Shown here in pieces: positions 1 through 5,565 of a stretch of DNA of 6,172 bases. Position 1 is the stretch's first letter, and each line of letters starts with the position of its first letter. A model generated the notes under the pieces. It saw only the letters and a list, made by a program, of their open reading frames with translations, searched no databases and was not told the origin of the DNA. Source of the DNA: Alphaproteobacteria bacterium (lineage in GTDB: Bacteria; Pseudomonadota; Alphaproteobacteria; RF32; CAG-239); assembly GCA_024408895.1 (NCBI GenBank), contig JAKSUO010000072.1, positions 1 to 6,172 on the forward strand, written 5' to 3'. Position numbers and translations under genes: made by a program.

Positions 1-121
1 ATTTGACATCAATGACAGATAATCGAATTTTTGGTGATTAAGCTAAAGTAAATACGATTTCAGAAGCATATAAGGCTCAAAATTGATAAATGCTTGATTT
101 TGTTGCATTGTTATAAAAATT

Positions 122-173
122 AGTTCGAATAAATTCCCAAAACTATCATTTTTAAAAAGCAAACATTCGAACT
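122..173. repeat. 9-bp inverted repeat in otherwise empty left flank
   Basis: The arms AGTTCGAAT (122-130) and ATTCGAACT (165-173) are perfect reverse complements separated by 34 bases of AT-rich sequence. The core TTCGAA is itself palindromic, so only the outer three base pairs add evidence beyond two copies of TTCGAA. It lies beyond the tRNA-Glu terminator, and no gene is visible in bases 1-185 on either strand. It could be a protein-binding site or chance. Confidence 0.25.
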
Positions 174-185
174 CGTTGAAAGACT

Positions 186-223
186 TGAAAATAAAAGAAA
201 AAGCAGGCTTTTGACAGCCTGCT
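186..223 (-). terminator. Intrinsic terminator after tRNA-Glu
   Basis: Read on the minus strand, the perfect 8-bp stem AGCAGGCT / AGCCTGCT (223-216 and 209-202) encloses a 6-base loop. It is followed at once by TTTTCTTTTATTTTC. The stem starts 9 bases after the encoded CCA end of the tRNA, as expected for a monocistronic stable RNA. Confidence 0.9.
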
Positions 224-231
224 GTTTGTAT

Positions 232-306
232 TGGTGATCCCAACGGGACTCGAACCCATATTGCCACCGTGAAAGGGTGATGTCCTAACCATTAGACGAT
301 GGGACC
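232..306 (-). tRNA. tRNA-Glu (anticodon UUC), CCA encoded
   Basis: This is a complete cloverleaf on the minus strand. The acceptor stem GGTCCCA (306-300) pairs with TGGGATC (242-236) with one G-U pair. The D-stem is GTC/GAC. The anticodon stem TCACC/GGTGG surrounds the loop CTTTCAC, with anticodon TTC at 273-271. The T-arm is ATGGG-TTCGAGT-CCCGT. The discriminator base is A235 and the 3' CCA is genomically encoded (234-232). The acceptor and D-arm sequence fits the alphaproteobacterial tRNA-Glu pattern as I remember it. It decodes GAA and GAG, and in many bacteria charged tRNA-Glu also feeds tetrapyrrole synthesis. It has its own promoter and terminator, so it is probably transcribed apart from lysS and the deacetylase gene upstream. 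Confidence 0.97.
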
Positions 307-325
307 AACATTCGTAACAAAAGCA

Positions 326-354
326 TATATACTTGCATTTTTTATTAAGGTCAA
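326..354 (-). promoter_or_regulatory. Sigma-70-type promoter for tRNA-Glu
   Basis: On the minus strand the -35 element TTGACC (354-349) and the -10 element TATATA (331-326) are separated by exactly 17 bases. Transcription should start near base 319, about a dozen bases before the tRNA at 306, which is a normal short leader for a stable RNA. The near-consensus boxes suit a strong tRNA promoter. Confidence 0.75.
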
Positions 355-372
355 GAACTTTTTTTACAATTT

Positions 373-1437
373 TTATTTTTTTATCAATTCAGATACCAAA
401 ACCAGTTTGAAACCGCGATTTTCAACATCTTCAGCCCAATCTTTAATGGCCTTAAGCGTTTGTGCTTTCGGATGACCGATGGCAACGGAAAAACCTTGCT
501 TAGAGGCAATACGTTCAGCTTGATGCAGTTGTCCAATAATATAATCATAGTCATTTTCATTGTCTAAAAACACATTACGTTCAATATAAGGAACACCCAG
601 TTGCTCTGCTGATTCTTTACATATTGAATGTCCTGTCGTTTTGGAATCTAAAAAAAACAGTCCGCGTTGTTTCAAAATTTCCATAACATATTCCATATTT
701 TTAGCGCGTTCAGTCAACAAGCTGCCCATATGATTATTAATGCCCACCATACCGACATCTCCGAATCTGTCTAACATGGCACTCAATTTATTTTGCGTTT
801 CGGCCTTATCCATTTCCGGCGATAAAGTAACCGGAGCCAAATCCGCCGGCACATGCGGCATCATCGGAATATGCACCATAATTCCATGCCCTGCATTTTT
901 TAAACGCTCGGCTTGTTCGCGGTTAGACACACCATAAGGCAAAAATGCCGCTGTAATCGGCTTATTAAAAGCTTCCAATTCCTTCACAAACGGCTCACTC
1001 AAACCAATATCATCTATCACAACGGCAATACGAGATACATTATTTTGATTTTCGGCTGCAACATTAGCATCTTTCGCACTTTGCGGCTGTACCGAAGGTT
1101 CGGCTGGTAACTCGTCCGTAGAAAAGCCCAAAAATTCATCCACCTCAACAGCTGCAGGTTGTTCTGTTGCCGGTTCTGATGTATATATACGGCGCATCAA
1201 ATTGTTTTGCACTTCAGCCGTTACATTATCCAAAATCGCTTCGGCTTCGGCGGCAGCTCCTGTTTCAAACAAAAATGGTTTAACATCAACCTTGCGCACC
1301 GGAATATCATATTCTTGGTAATCAAGTTCAAAAACATCTTTATCCGGATGCAACAAATCGTATGCTACAACAACTCCTTCTGCCACGGCAATGGCCAGCA
1401 AAAAGAAAACAAAAATTGTCAGTTTTTTAATTTTCAT
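373..1437 (-). CDS. yibQ: YibQ-type divergent polysaccharide deacetylase, membrane-anchored or exported
   Basis: The 354-residue protein matches the divergent polysaccharide deacetylase family (YibQ, Pfam Polysacc_deac_2). Residues 1-28 form a Lys-rich start plus a hydrophobic stretch (TIFVFFLLAIAVAEGVVVAY), so the protein is a periplasmic enzyme with a signal anchor or uncleaved signal peptide. Residues 30-133 are a low-complexity Ala/Glu/Pro-rich linker. The catalytic-type domain covers about 136-354. Its family landmarks are VVIDDIG (139-145, Asp142-Asp143), MVHIPMMP (187-194, His189), NNHMGS (234-239), LDSKT (263-267) and IGHP (320-323). These Asp and His residues are the likely metal or catalytic ligands by analogy with NodB-like deacetylases. 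The substrate is unknown; a cell-wall glycan or another envelope polysaccharide is plausible. The ATG lies 3 bases after the lysS stop with only a weak AG-rich ribosome site inside the end of lysS, so translation is probably coupled. No terminator hairpin is visible between its stop and the tRNA promoter. Confidence 0.88.
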   Translation of the reverse strand: MKIKKLTIFVFFLLAIAVAEGVVVAYDLLHPDKDVFELDYQEYDIPVRKVDVKPFLFETGAAAEAEAILDNVTAEVQNNLMRRIYTSEPATEQPAAVEVDEFLGFSTDELPAEPSVQPQSAKDANVAAENQNNVSRIAVVIDDIGLSEPFVKELEAFNKPITAAFLPYGVSNREQAERLKNAGHGIMVHIPMMPHVPADLAPVTLSPEMDKAETQNKLSAMLDRFGDVGMVGINNHMGSLLTERAKNMEYVMEILKQRGLFFLDSKTTGHSICKESAEQLGVPYIERNVFLDNENDYDYIIGQLHQAERIASKQGFSVAIGHPKAQTLKAIKDWAEDVENRGFKLVLVSELIKK

Positions 1438-1440
1438 AAA

Positions 1441-2964
1441 TTAATCTTTCTTTCTTAAAGTCGGGAAAGCGATAACATCGCGAATAGTTTCTGCACCGGT
1501 TAAAAGCATAGATACACGGTCTATACCCATACCCATACCACCGGATGGCGGAAAACCATTTTCAAGTGCATTAATAAAATCTTCATCCAGCATTTGTGCC
1601 TCATCATCACCATTTTCACGGGCGGCCACTTCAGCCTCAAAACGTTCACGCTGTTCCAACGGATTTGACAGCTCAGAATATGCGCAACCGATTTCCATAC
1701 CACCGATATATGCATCAAAGTGTTCCACTAAACGCGGATTTTCACGGTGTGTTTTAGCAAGCGGCGAAACATCACGCGGCATATCCATTACAAAAATAGG
1801 ATCCACTAATGAAGCCTCCACCCGCTCGTCAAAAACTTTTTGCACAACCTTGCCCCAACAAGTGCAATCGCCGGCATCAATACCGATTGATTTAGCCATA
1901 GACTGAGCCTGTTCCAAAGTTTCGGCTTGCAATAAATCTATATCTGTTTTTTCTTTAATCAAGTTCACAATACTTTCACGGCGGAAAGGTTTTGCCACAT
2001 CAACTTCGTGTTCACCGACATTAAATTTGGTTGTTCCCAAAACGTCATTTGTTACAAATCGTATCAAATCTTCAATTAAATCCGCCATATCGTTATAATC
2101 GGCATAAGCCTGATATGCTTCCAAGCCGGTAAATTCAGGATTGTGATTTTTATCAATACCTTCGTTACGAAAGTTGCGACCAATTTCAAACACGCGGTCA
2201 AACCCGCCAACGACCAGTTTTTTCAAATATAATTCCGGCGCAATACGCAAATACAAATCCATATCAAGCGCATTGTGGTGCGTGATAAACGGTTTGGCAT
2301 TTGCTCCCCCCATAATAGGATGTAACATTGGGGTTTCAACTTCCAAGAAGTCCTTGCTTTCAAAATAACGTCTCACAGCCGAAGTAATGCGACAACGTTT
2401 TTTAAAAATTTCTTTACTGTCTTCATTCATAATAAAGTCAACATAGCGTTGGCGATAACGCGCATCAACATCTGTCAAACCGTGAAATTTTTCCGGCAGC
2501 GTCTGCAAGGATTTTGCAATAATATCAAACTTTTCGGCGGCAACTGTCAATTCACCGCGCGGTGTTCTGCGTACAAATCCGGTTACACCTACCATATCAC
2601 CGACATCAACGCTTTTAAGAATTTCCTGATATTCTTCCGGCAGAATTTTTTTATAACAAAATGCCTGAATTTTTCCGGTTTTATCTTTAATATCCACAAA
2701 CATACCGCTATTGCGAACCGCCATGGCGCGGCCGGCAATTGTTACTCTGTCTTCGGTATCTGCCCCTGCTTCCAATTCTTTATATTTTTCTTGCAATTCG
2801 GCCGCATAAGCATTCGGCACAAATCTGTAAGGATAAGGATTATAATTCCTAACATATTTATAATAATATTTTTTTAAATAAGGATAAGGATTATAATTTT
2901 TCTCTTGTAAAGTTTTTAACTTTGTTAATCTGGATTCTCTGTGAATATTAACTTCGTTTGCCAT
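1441..2964 (-). CDS. lysS: Lysyl-tRNA synthetase, class II, with a 17-residue N-terminal insertion
   Basis: LysRS attaches lysine to tRNA-Lys in an ATP-dependent reaction in the cytosol. I choose the ATG at 2964 (507 residues, starting MANEVNIHRES), preceded by the AG-rich ribosome site AGAAAGAG. A six-codon longer frame would start at a TTG. In numbering from the ATG, the N-terminal OB-fold anticodon-binding domain covers about 65-150. The class II catalytic core follows: motif 1 around FLEVETPM (206-213), motif 2 FRNEGIDKNHNPEF (265-278), and motif 3 GMGMGIDRVSML (476-487). FHGL, RYRQRY and APELYLK are also typical of bacterial LysRS. The oddity is residues 23-46, where NYNPYPY occurs twice 17 residues apart with LKKYYYKYVR between. 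Ordinary LysRS has one NPYPY-like segment leading straight into RF and the AAEL helix. The reading frame is kept and the catalytic residues look intact, so the gene should be functional. It has its own promoter upstream and yibQ follows in the same transcript. Confidence 0.97.
   Translation of the reverse strand: MANEVNIHRESRLTKLKTLQEKNYNPYPYLKKYYYKYVRNYNPYPYRFVPNAYAAELQEKYKELEAGADTEDRVTIAGRAMAVRNSGMFVDIKDKTGKIQAFCYKKILPEEYQEILKSVDVGDMVGVTGFVRRTPRGELTVAAEKFDIIAKSLQTLPEKFHGLTDVDARYRQRYVDFIMNEDSKEIFKKRCRITSAVRRYFESKDFLEVETPMLHPIMGGANAKPFITHHNALDMDLYLRIAPELYLKKLVVGGFDRVFEIGRNFRNEGIDKNHNPEFTGLEAYQAYADYNDMADLIEDLIRFVTNDVLGTTKFNVGEHEVDVAKPFRRESIVNLIKEKTDIDLLQAETLEQAQSMAKSIGIDAGDCTCWGKVVQKVFDERVEASLVDPIFVMDMPRDVSPLAKTHRENPRLVEHFDAYIGGMEIGCAYSELSNPLEQRERFEAEVAARENGDDEAQMLDEDFINALENGFPPSGGMGMGIDRVSMLLTGAETIRDVIAFPTLRKKD
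2828..2898. repeat. 20-bp direct repeats bounding an in-frame 51-bp insertion in lysS
   Basis: Read on the minus strand, AATTATAATCCTTATCCTTA occurs at 2898-2879 and again at 2847-2828 with no mismatch. The two copies are offset by 51 bases (17 codons), so the frame is unchanged. The 31 bases between them (2878-2848) contain only three G or C bases, far fewer than the rest of lysS, and encode LKKYYYKYVR. The repeat itself contains CCTTAT twice in tandem in the first copy, a slippage-prone motif. The layout looks like an insertion flanked by a 20-base target duplication, or a slippage duplication with extra bases added. It does not match the size of known Rickettsia palindromic elements, which are longer and clearly palindromic. 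Confidence 0.9.
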
Positions 2965-3006
2965 TGTTTCTCTTTCTATCAAAAATATGTTCTAAAAATT
3001 GCCTCA

Positions 3007-3035
3007 ACTATAACCCGAGATATTTATTTTTTCAA
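3007..3035 (-). promoter_or_regulatory. Sigma-70-type promoter for lysS-yibQ
   Basis: On the minus strand the -35 element TTGAAA (3035-3030) and the -10 element TATAGT (3012-3007) have a 17-base spacer. Each box differs from consensus at one position. Transcription is expected near base 3000, giving a leader of about 36 bases before the lysS ATG. The -35 box overlaps the distal arm of the hairpin that follows the RquA-like gene, so lysS seems to have its own start separate from the upstream pair of genes. Confidence 0.65.
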
Positions 3036-3056
3036 TAAAAAACTCAGTTTTTTATT
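3034..3056. terminator. AT-rich hairpin over the stop codon of the RquA-like gene; possible weak terminator
   Basis: The arms AATAAAAAAC (3034-3043) and GTTTTTTATT (3047-3056) are perfect 10-base complements around a 3-base loop. On the minus strand the stem ends in GTTTTTTATTG, so the T-run is inside the stem instead of after it, and only two G-C pairs could form at most. The structure covers the TAA stop at 3054-3052. It could reduce readthrough into lysS or protect the mRNA 3' end, but it is not a textbook terminator. Because both strands read similarly, no strand is assigned. Confidence 0.4.
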
Positions 3057-3771
3057 TCTCACCGCGAAAAATCTTTGTCAGTTTCAACACATCTTCATTA
3101 CTCAAAATTTTACGCACCGCCACCACTTTTTGAAACATGCGTCCCCGATAATATTTGTGTTGCCACCGAAATTTATCTTTTTGCAAACAAAAACTTTCTA
3201 TCGGCGCATTCCAAAGGCTTTCCGCAAAAGGGCGATACAGCCTGTTGAACCAAAAAATCAGCCATTTAAAAGGATTCAAGTTTATCGGTTCGGCGCAATC
3301 AATAAAAATAGCTTTACCGCCGTTCGTCAAACTGTTTAGCGCATTATCCATAACTTTTTGTCGTGTAACCGGCGGAAGGTCATGCAAAAGATTATAACAA
3401 ATCACAACATCATACTTTTCGTCCCACGACATCGCCGCATTATAATTCATAATATTGATATTATGGTGAAGATATTTTGCCTTCGCACGATTAATTTGTG
3501 TTTCAGATATATCAAAAATATCAAATTTTCCTTTTTTGAAAACCTTGTTATAAACCTCGTCTATTTCATTTCCGAAGGTCAGGCCTATTTGCAAAACATG
3601 AGCATTTTTGGTAATTTCGCTCAGTAAATCCTTAACAATTTGATTATCAGACCACAAACTCCTTAACCTAACAATGCGATTATCATCCAAAACATTGCTC
3701 AATTTTGCGCAAGAATAAACTTTATTGGCGAAAATTTCCATATATGCCGGCAATTTATTAAGTTTGGTCAT
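3052..3771 (-). CDS. rquA: Probable RquA, rhodoquinone biosynthesis enzyme (class I SAM-methyltransferase fold)
   Basis: The 239-residue protein has a class I SAM-methyltransferase-like core. Motif I is VLQIGLTFGNEID (59-71), where the usual acidic residue before Gly is Gln and the glycine-rich loop is sparse. The acidic end of strand 2 is FDIFDIS (83-89), followed by YDVVICYNLLHDLP (120-133) and GGKAIFID (151-158). From memory these features, together with EPINLNPFKW (161-170), a hydrophobic amphipathic stretch (168-182), DKFRW (199-203) and a FQKVVAVRK tail, match RquA better than UbiE/Coq5. RquA converts ubiquinone to rhodoquinone using SAM as the amino donor, which supplies a low-potential quinone for fumarate reduction without oxygen. 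It should act at the inner membrane on the cytosolic side. It starts 10 bases after the response regulator stop, with ribosome site AGGA overlapping that stop region, so the two genes are probably co-transcribed. The alternative is an uncharacterised class I methyltransferase. Confidence is high for the fold and moderate for RquA. Confidence 0.62.
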   Translation of the reverse strand: MTKLNKLPAYMEIFANKVYSCAKLSNVLDDNRIVRLRSLWSDNQIVKDLLSEITKNAHVLQIGLTFGNEIDEVYNKVFKKGKFDIFDISETQINRAKAKYLHHNINIMNYNAAMSWDEKYDVVICYNLLHDLPPVTRQKVMDNALNSLTNGGKAIFIDCAEPINLNPFKWLIFWFNRLYRPFAESLWNAPIESFCLQKDKFRWQHKYYRGRMFQKVVAVRKILSNEDVLKLTKIFRGEK

Positions 3772-3781
3772 TTTAACTATC

Positions 3782-4465
3782 CTATTTTTTGTCGCTCAGC
3801 AATCCGCGTTTGTTTGCCTCTTTGACTGCCATAACACGATTTGAAACTTCTAACGCACGCATTAACAACGTAATATGAATTTTTACCGTGCCTTCACTTA
3901 AACCTAATTGATAAGCAATCTGCTTGTTTGAAAGTCCTTCCGCCAAGCAACGCAACACATCCAACTGGCGTGGTGTCAGTTTCGTATTATTGCTTGAAGC
4001 AGATGATGCTTTGCTTGTATCCGTTTCACTGATTAATTCGTGCATAGGTTCAGGAACTTTTTGTATATCCATTTTCAACACTTCGGGAGGAATATACATA
4101 CCGCCGGCCAGCACCAAATTAATTGCGCCGACAATCACACTGTTCGGAAAAGATTTTGACACATAACCTGATACCCCGATATCAAAAGTTTTTTGAAATA
4201 TTTCACGATCAAAGACCGCAGAAATTATAATCACCGGTGTATCCAAACAAAGTGTATGAATTTTTTTTAAGGCTTCCAGCCAATTTGTTCCCGGCATGGC
4301 CAAATCGGTAATAATCAAATCAAAATCATTTTGCGTTTGCAAAATTTCAAAAATGCCATTGTAATTATTGGCCGAAACAATTTCGGCTTTCGGATACTCT
4401 TTATGCAGAATAAATTCCAAACCCTGCAAAAATAATTCATGGTCGTCAGCAATGAGAAATTTCAT
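3782..4465 (-). CDS. NarL/FixJ-family response regulator (REC plus LuxR-type HTH)
   Basis: This 227-residue two-domain transcription regulator has a receiver domain at about 1-125. Its acidic pair is Asp7-Asp8, the phospho-acceptor is Asp54 in LIITDLAMPG, the switch Ser is Ser82 and the conserved Lys is Lys104 in YVSKSFP. All the residues needed for phosphorylation are present. A Ser/Thr-rich linker (about 140-161) leads to a LuxR-type DNA-binding domain: LTPRQLDVLRCLAEGLSNKQ (163-182), then IAYQLGLSEGTVKIH with the recognition helix near 189-204. No histidine kinase is in the window, so the partner is unknown. The ATG has a clear ribosome site AAAGGTG 6-7 bases upstream. The close spacing to the RquA-like gene suggests a shared transcript; control of respiration is possible but is inference. 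Divergence from cmk leaves a 106-base shared intergenic region. Confidence 0.93.
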   Translation of the reverse strand: MKFLIADDHELFLQGLEFILHKEYPKAEIVSANNYNGIFEILQTQNDFDLIITDLAMPGTNWLEALKKIHTLCLDTPVIIISAVFDREIFQKTFDIGVSGYVSKSFPNSVIVGAINLVLAGGMYIPPEVLKMDIQKVPEPMHELISETDTSKASSASSNNTKLTPRQLDVLRCLAEGLSNKQIAYQLGLSEGTVKIHITLLMRALEVSNRVMAVKEANKRGLLSDKK

Positions 4466-4571
4466 AAATTCACCTTTAAAAATCGTTGTATAATTACATT
4501 TTTAATTAGGAATATATCATAAGATATGTTAAAGAAGTATAAATTGTTAAATTTATTTACGGAAGGCGGTT
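4466..4571. promoter_or_regulatory. Divergent intergenic region between the response regulator and cmk
   Basis: These 106 very AT-rich bases must hold the start signals for both genes unless promoters lie inside the coding regions. On the plus strand a perfect TATAAT occurs at 4489-4494, but no good -35 box lies 16-18 bases before it. A TATAAA at 4538-4543 is another weak plus-strand candidate. On the minus strand TATGAT (4521-4516) is preceded at 16 bases by TTTATA (4543-4538), a poor -35. The cmk ribosome site GGAAGG (4561-4566) is clear. I cannot name a promoter with confidence. Confidence 0.35.
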
Positions 4572-5237
4572 ATGATCATTACCATAGACGGACCGGCAGC
4601 AGCCGGAAAAGGAACTTTATCTTCTTATTTGGCAAAAGAATATAAATTGGCATATTTTGACACAGGAATGGTTTATCGCGCCGTTGGCTTGCAGATGGTT
4701 TTGACCGCGCAAGATCTCTCTGATGTTTCACAGGCGGAAAAAATTGCCAAACAGCTGACTTTTCAGCAGATGATGGAACTGTCGCGTCATCCGGATTTTC
4801 GTTCTGACATCGGCGGACATTCGGCGTCCGTTGTTTCTTCATATCCGGGAGTTCGCCAAGCTTTGCTTGCCATGCAACAAAATTTTGAGCATAATCCAGT
4901 ATATGAAGACGGCACACCGGCGCGCGGTGTTGTATATGACGGTCGTGATACCGGAACGGTTATTTGTCCGCAAGCTGATATAAAGTTTTTTGTCACCGCT
5001 TCGCCTGAAGTCAGAGCAAAACGACGCTACAAAGAGTATGTGGACAAAGGCATACAAACAACCTATGATAAGGTTTTGGAAGATGTTATTGCACGCGATA
5101 AACGCGATTCTTCAAGAGCCACAGCTCCGATGAAACCGGCAGAAGATGCGATTTTGGTGGACACTTCTTTTCTTAATATAGATGAAGTAAAATCAAAAGT
5201 TATACCTTTAATAGAAGCAAAACTTAAAAATCAATAG
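4572..5237 (+). CDS. cmk: Cytidylate kinase (CMP/dCMP kinase)
   Basis: Cmk phosphorylates CMP and dCMP with ATP in the cytosol, recycling pyrimidine nucleotides. The 221-residue protein has the normal length of the family. Residues 7-15 are the P-loop GPAAAGKGT. FDTGMVYRA (29-37) is the nucleoside-monophosphate binding segment with Asp30 and Arg36. DGRDTGTV (123-130) carries the conserved GRD, and GRDTG replaces the commoner GRDIG. The LID region has Arg151-Arg152, and RDKRDSSR (175-182) matches the family RDxxDSxR motif. The ATG is preceded by GGAAGG at good spacing. In many proteobacteria rpsA follows cmk, often with aroA before it; here neither neighbour is present. Its last 7 bases overlap the end of a possible small minus-strand gene, and no terminator hairpin follows it directly. 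Confidence 0.97.
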   Translation: MIITIDGPAAAGKGTLSSYLAKEYKLAYFDTGMVYRAVGLQMVLTAQDLSDVSQAEKIAKQLTFQQMMELSRHPDFRSDIGGHSASVVSSYPGVRQALLAMQQNFEHNPVYEDGTPARGVVYDGRDTGTVICPQADIKFFVTASPEVRAKRRYKEYVDKGIQTTYDKVLEDVIARDKRDSSRATAPMKPAEDAILVDTSFLNIDEVKSKVIPLIEAKLKNQ

Positions 5238-5398
5238 TCCGATAAAATAACTTTTGGCAGTGATAACGTTGACGTTTGTAAAAGATACGACAAATATTTA
5301 ACAATAGGTTTATCGCTGGTGCGATAATTCAGATCCGTGTAAGAAAACACGGAAACGGAAGTCCAAAAGCAAAACATTAACACGATTATTTTTTTCAT
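5231..5398 (-). CDS. Possible small exported peptide, 55 residues, unknown function
   Basis: I do not recognise this gene. From the ATG at 5398 the peptide has a convincing signal peptide: MKK, then the hydrophobic IIVLMFCFW, then a polar VSVFS. The predicted cleavage after Ser19 follows the small-residue rule (Val at -3, Ser at -1). The mature part would be about 36 residues, starting YTDLNYRTSDKP, with no cysteines and no membrane segment. The frame extends 14 codons further upstream, but the internal ATG is preferred because it begins exactly at the signal peptide. The only ribosome-site candidate is a weak GGGA 10 bases before it. It runs tail-to-tail with cmk, overlapping by 7 bases. Two perfect hairpins fall inside the coding region, so a structured RNA is an alternative reading. 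The signal peptide is the main support. Confidence 0.42.
   Translation of the reverse strand: MKKIIVLMFCFWTSVSVFSYTDLNYRTSDKPIVKYLSYLLQTSTLSLPKVILSDY
5310..5352. repeat. Two adjacent perfect hairpins
   Basis: The first stem is TTATCGC / GCGATAA (5310-5316 and 5321-5327), 7 bp with loop TGGT. The second is CCGTGT / ACACGG (5335-5340 and 5347-5352), 6 bp with loop AAGAAA. They are 7 bases apart, and no T-run follows on either strand, so neither is a normal intrinsic terminator. They lie within the possible small minus-strand gene and downstream of cmk on the plus strand. They could serve as a processing or stabilising 3' structure of the cmk mRNA, or mark a small RNA. Confidence 0.45.
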
Positions 5399-5493
5399 AA
5401 CATAATTCCCGACTGGTTTTAAAATATACAAGAAACTCATAATTTCAACGGATATAAAAATTCATATTATCTTGCTGACAAACACAAAAAAAA

Positions 5494-5557
5494 GATTGTA
5501 AAACGATATAAAAGATTTTAGCATACAATCAGTTTTGATACAAAAAAAGATAAGGAG
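5494..5557 (+). promoter_or_regulatory. 5' region of the OmpH-like gene: inverted repeat, weak promoter, strong ribosome site
   Basis: A 7-base inverted repeat, GATTGTA (5494-5500) and TACAATC (5524-5530), brackets 23 AT-rich bases. Within it TTGTAA (5496-5501) and TAGCAT (5519-5524) are 17 bases apart, a possible but weak promoter, each box matching consensus at four of six positions. The arms overlap both boxes, so the repeat could be an operator. AAGGAG (5552-5557) is a near-perfect Shine-Dalgarno site 8 bases before the ATG at 5566 and fixes that start. Confidence 0.4.
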
Positions 5558-5565
5558 ATAAGTAA

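Noticed and set aside
3..31. TTGACA at 3-8 as a plus-strand promoter
   Set aside because: No -10-like box lies 16-18 bases downstream and no gene follows on the plus strand.
43..267. 74-codon open frame on the minus strand
   Set aside because: It begins inside the tRNA-Glu gene and runs through its terminator; no ribosome site and no recognisable protein features.
2449..2877. 142-codon open frame on the plus strand opposite lysS
   Set aside because: Fully antisense to a conserved catalytic protein, Phe/Ile/Cys-rich low-complexity translation, no ribosome site; a shadow of lysS.
2828..2898. Direct repeats in lysS as a CRISPR array
   Set aside because: Only two copies, inside a coding frame, with frame-preserving spacing and no other array features.
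2965..2982. Longer lysS start at a TTG six codons upstream
   Set aside because: The added residues contain the ribosome site of the ATG at 2964, which better fits LysRS N-termini.
2941..3339. 132-codon plus-strand open frame opposite the start of lysS and the RquA-like gene
   Set aside because: It spans two minus-strand genes and their promoter, with no family features; a chance frame in AT-rich DNA.
4579..5057. Minus-strand open frames opposite cmk
   Set aside because: Several overlapping frames, all antisense to the well-conserved cmk, with no domain or export signal.
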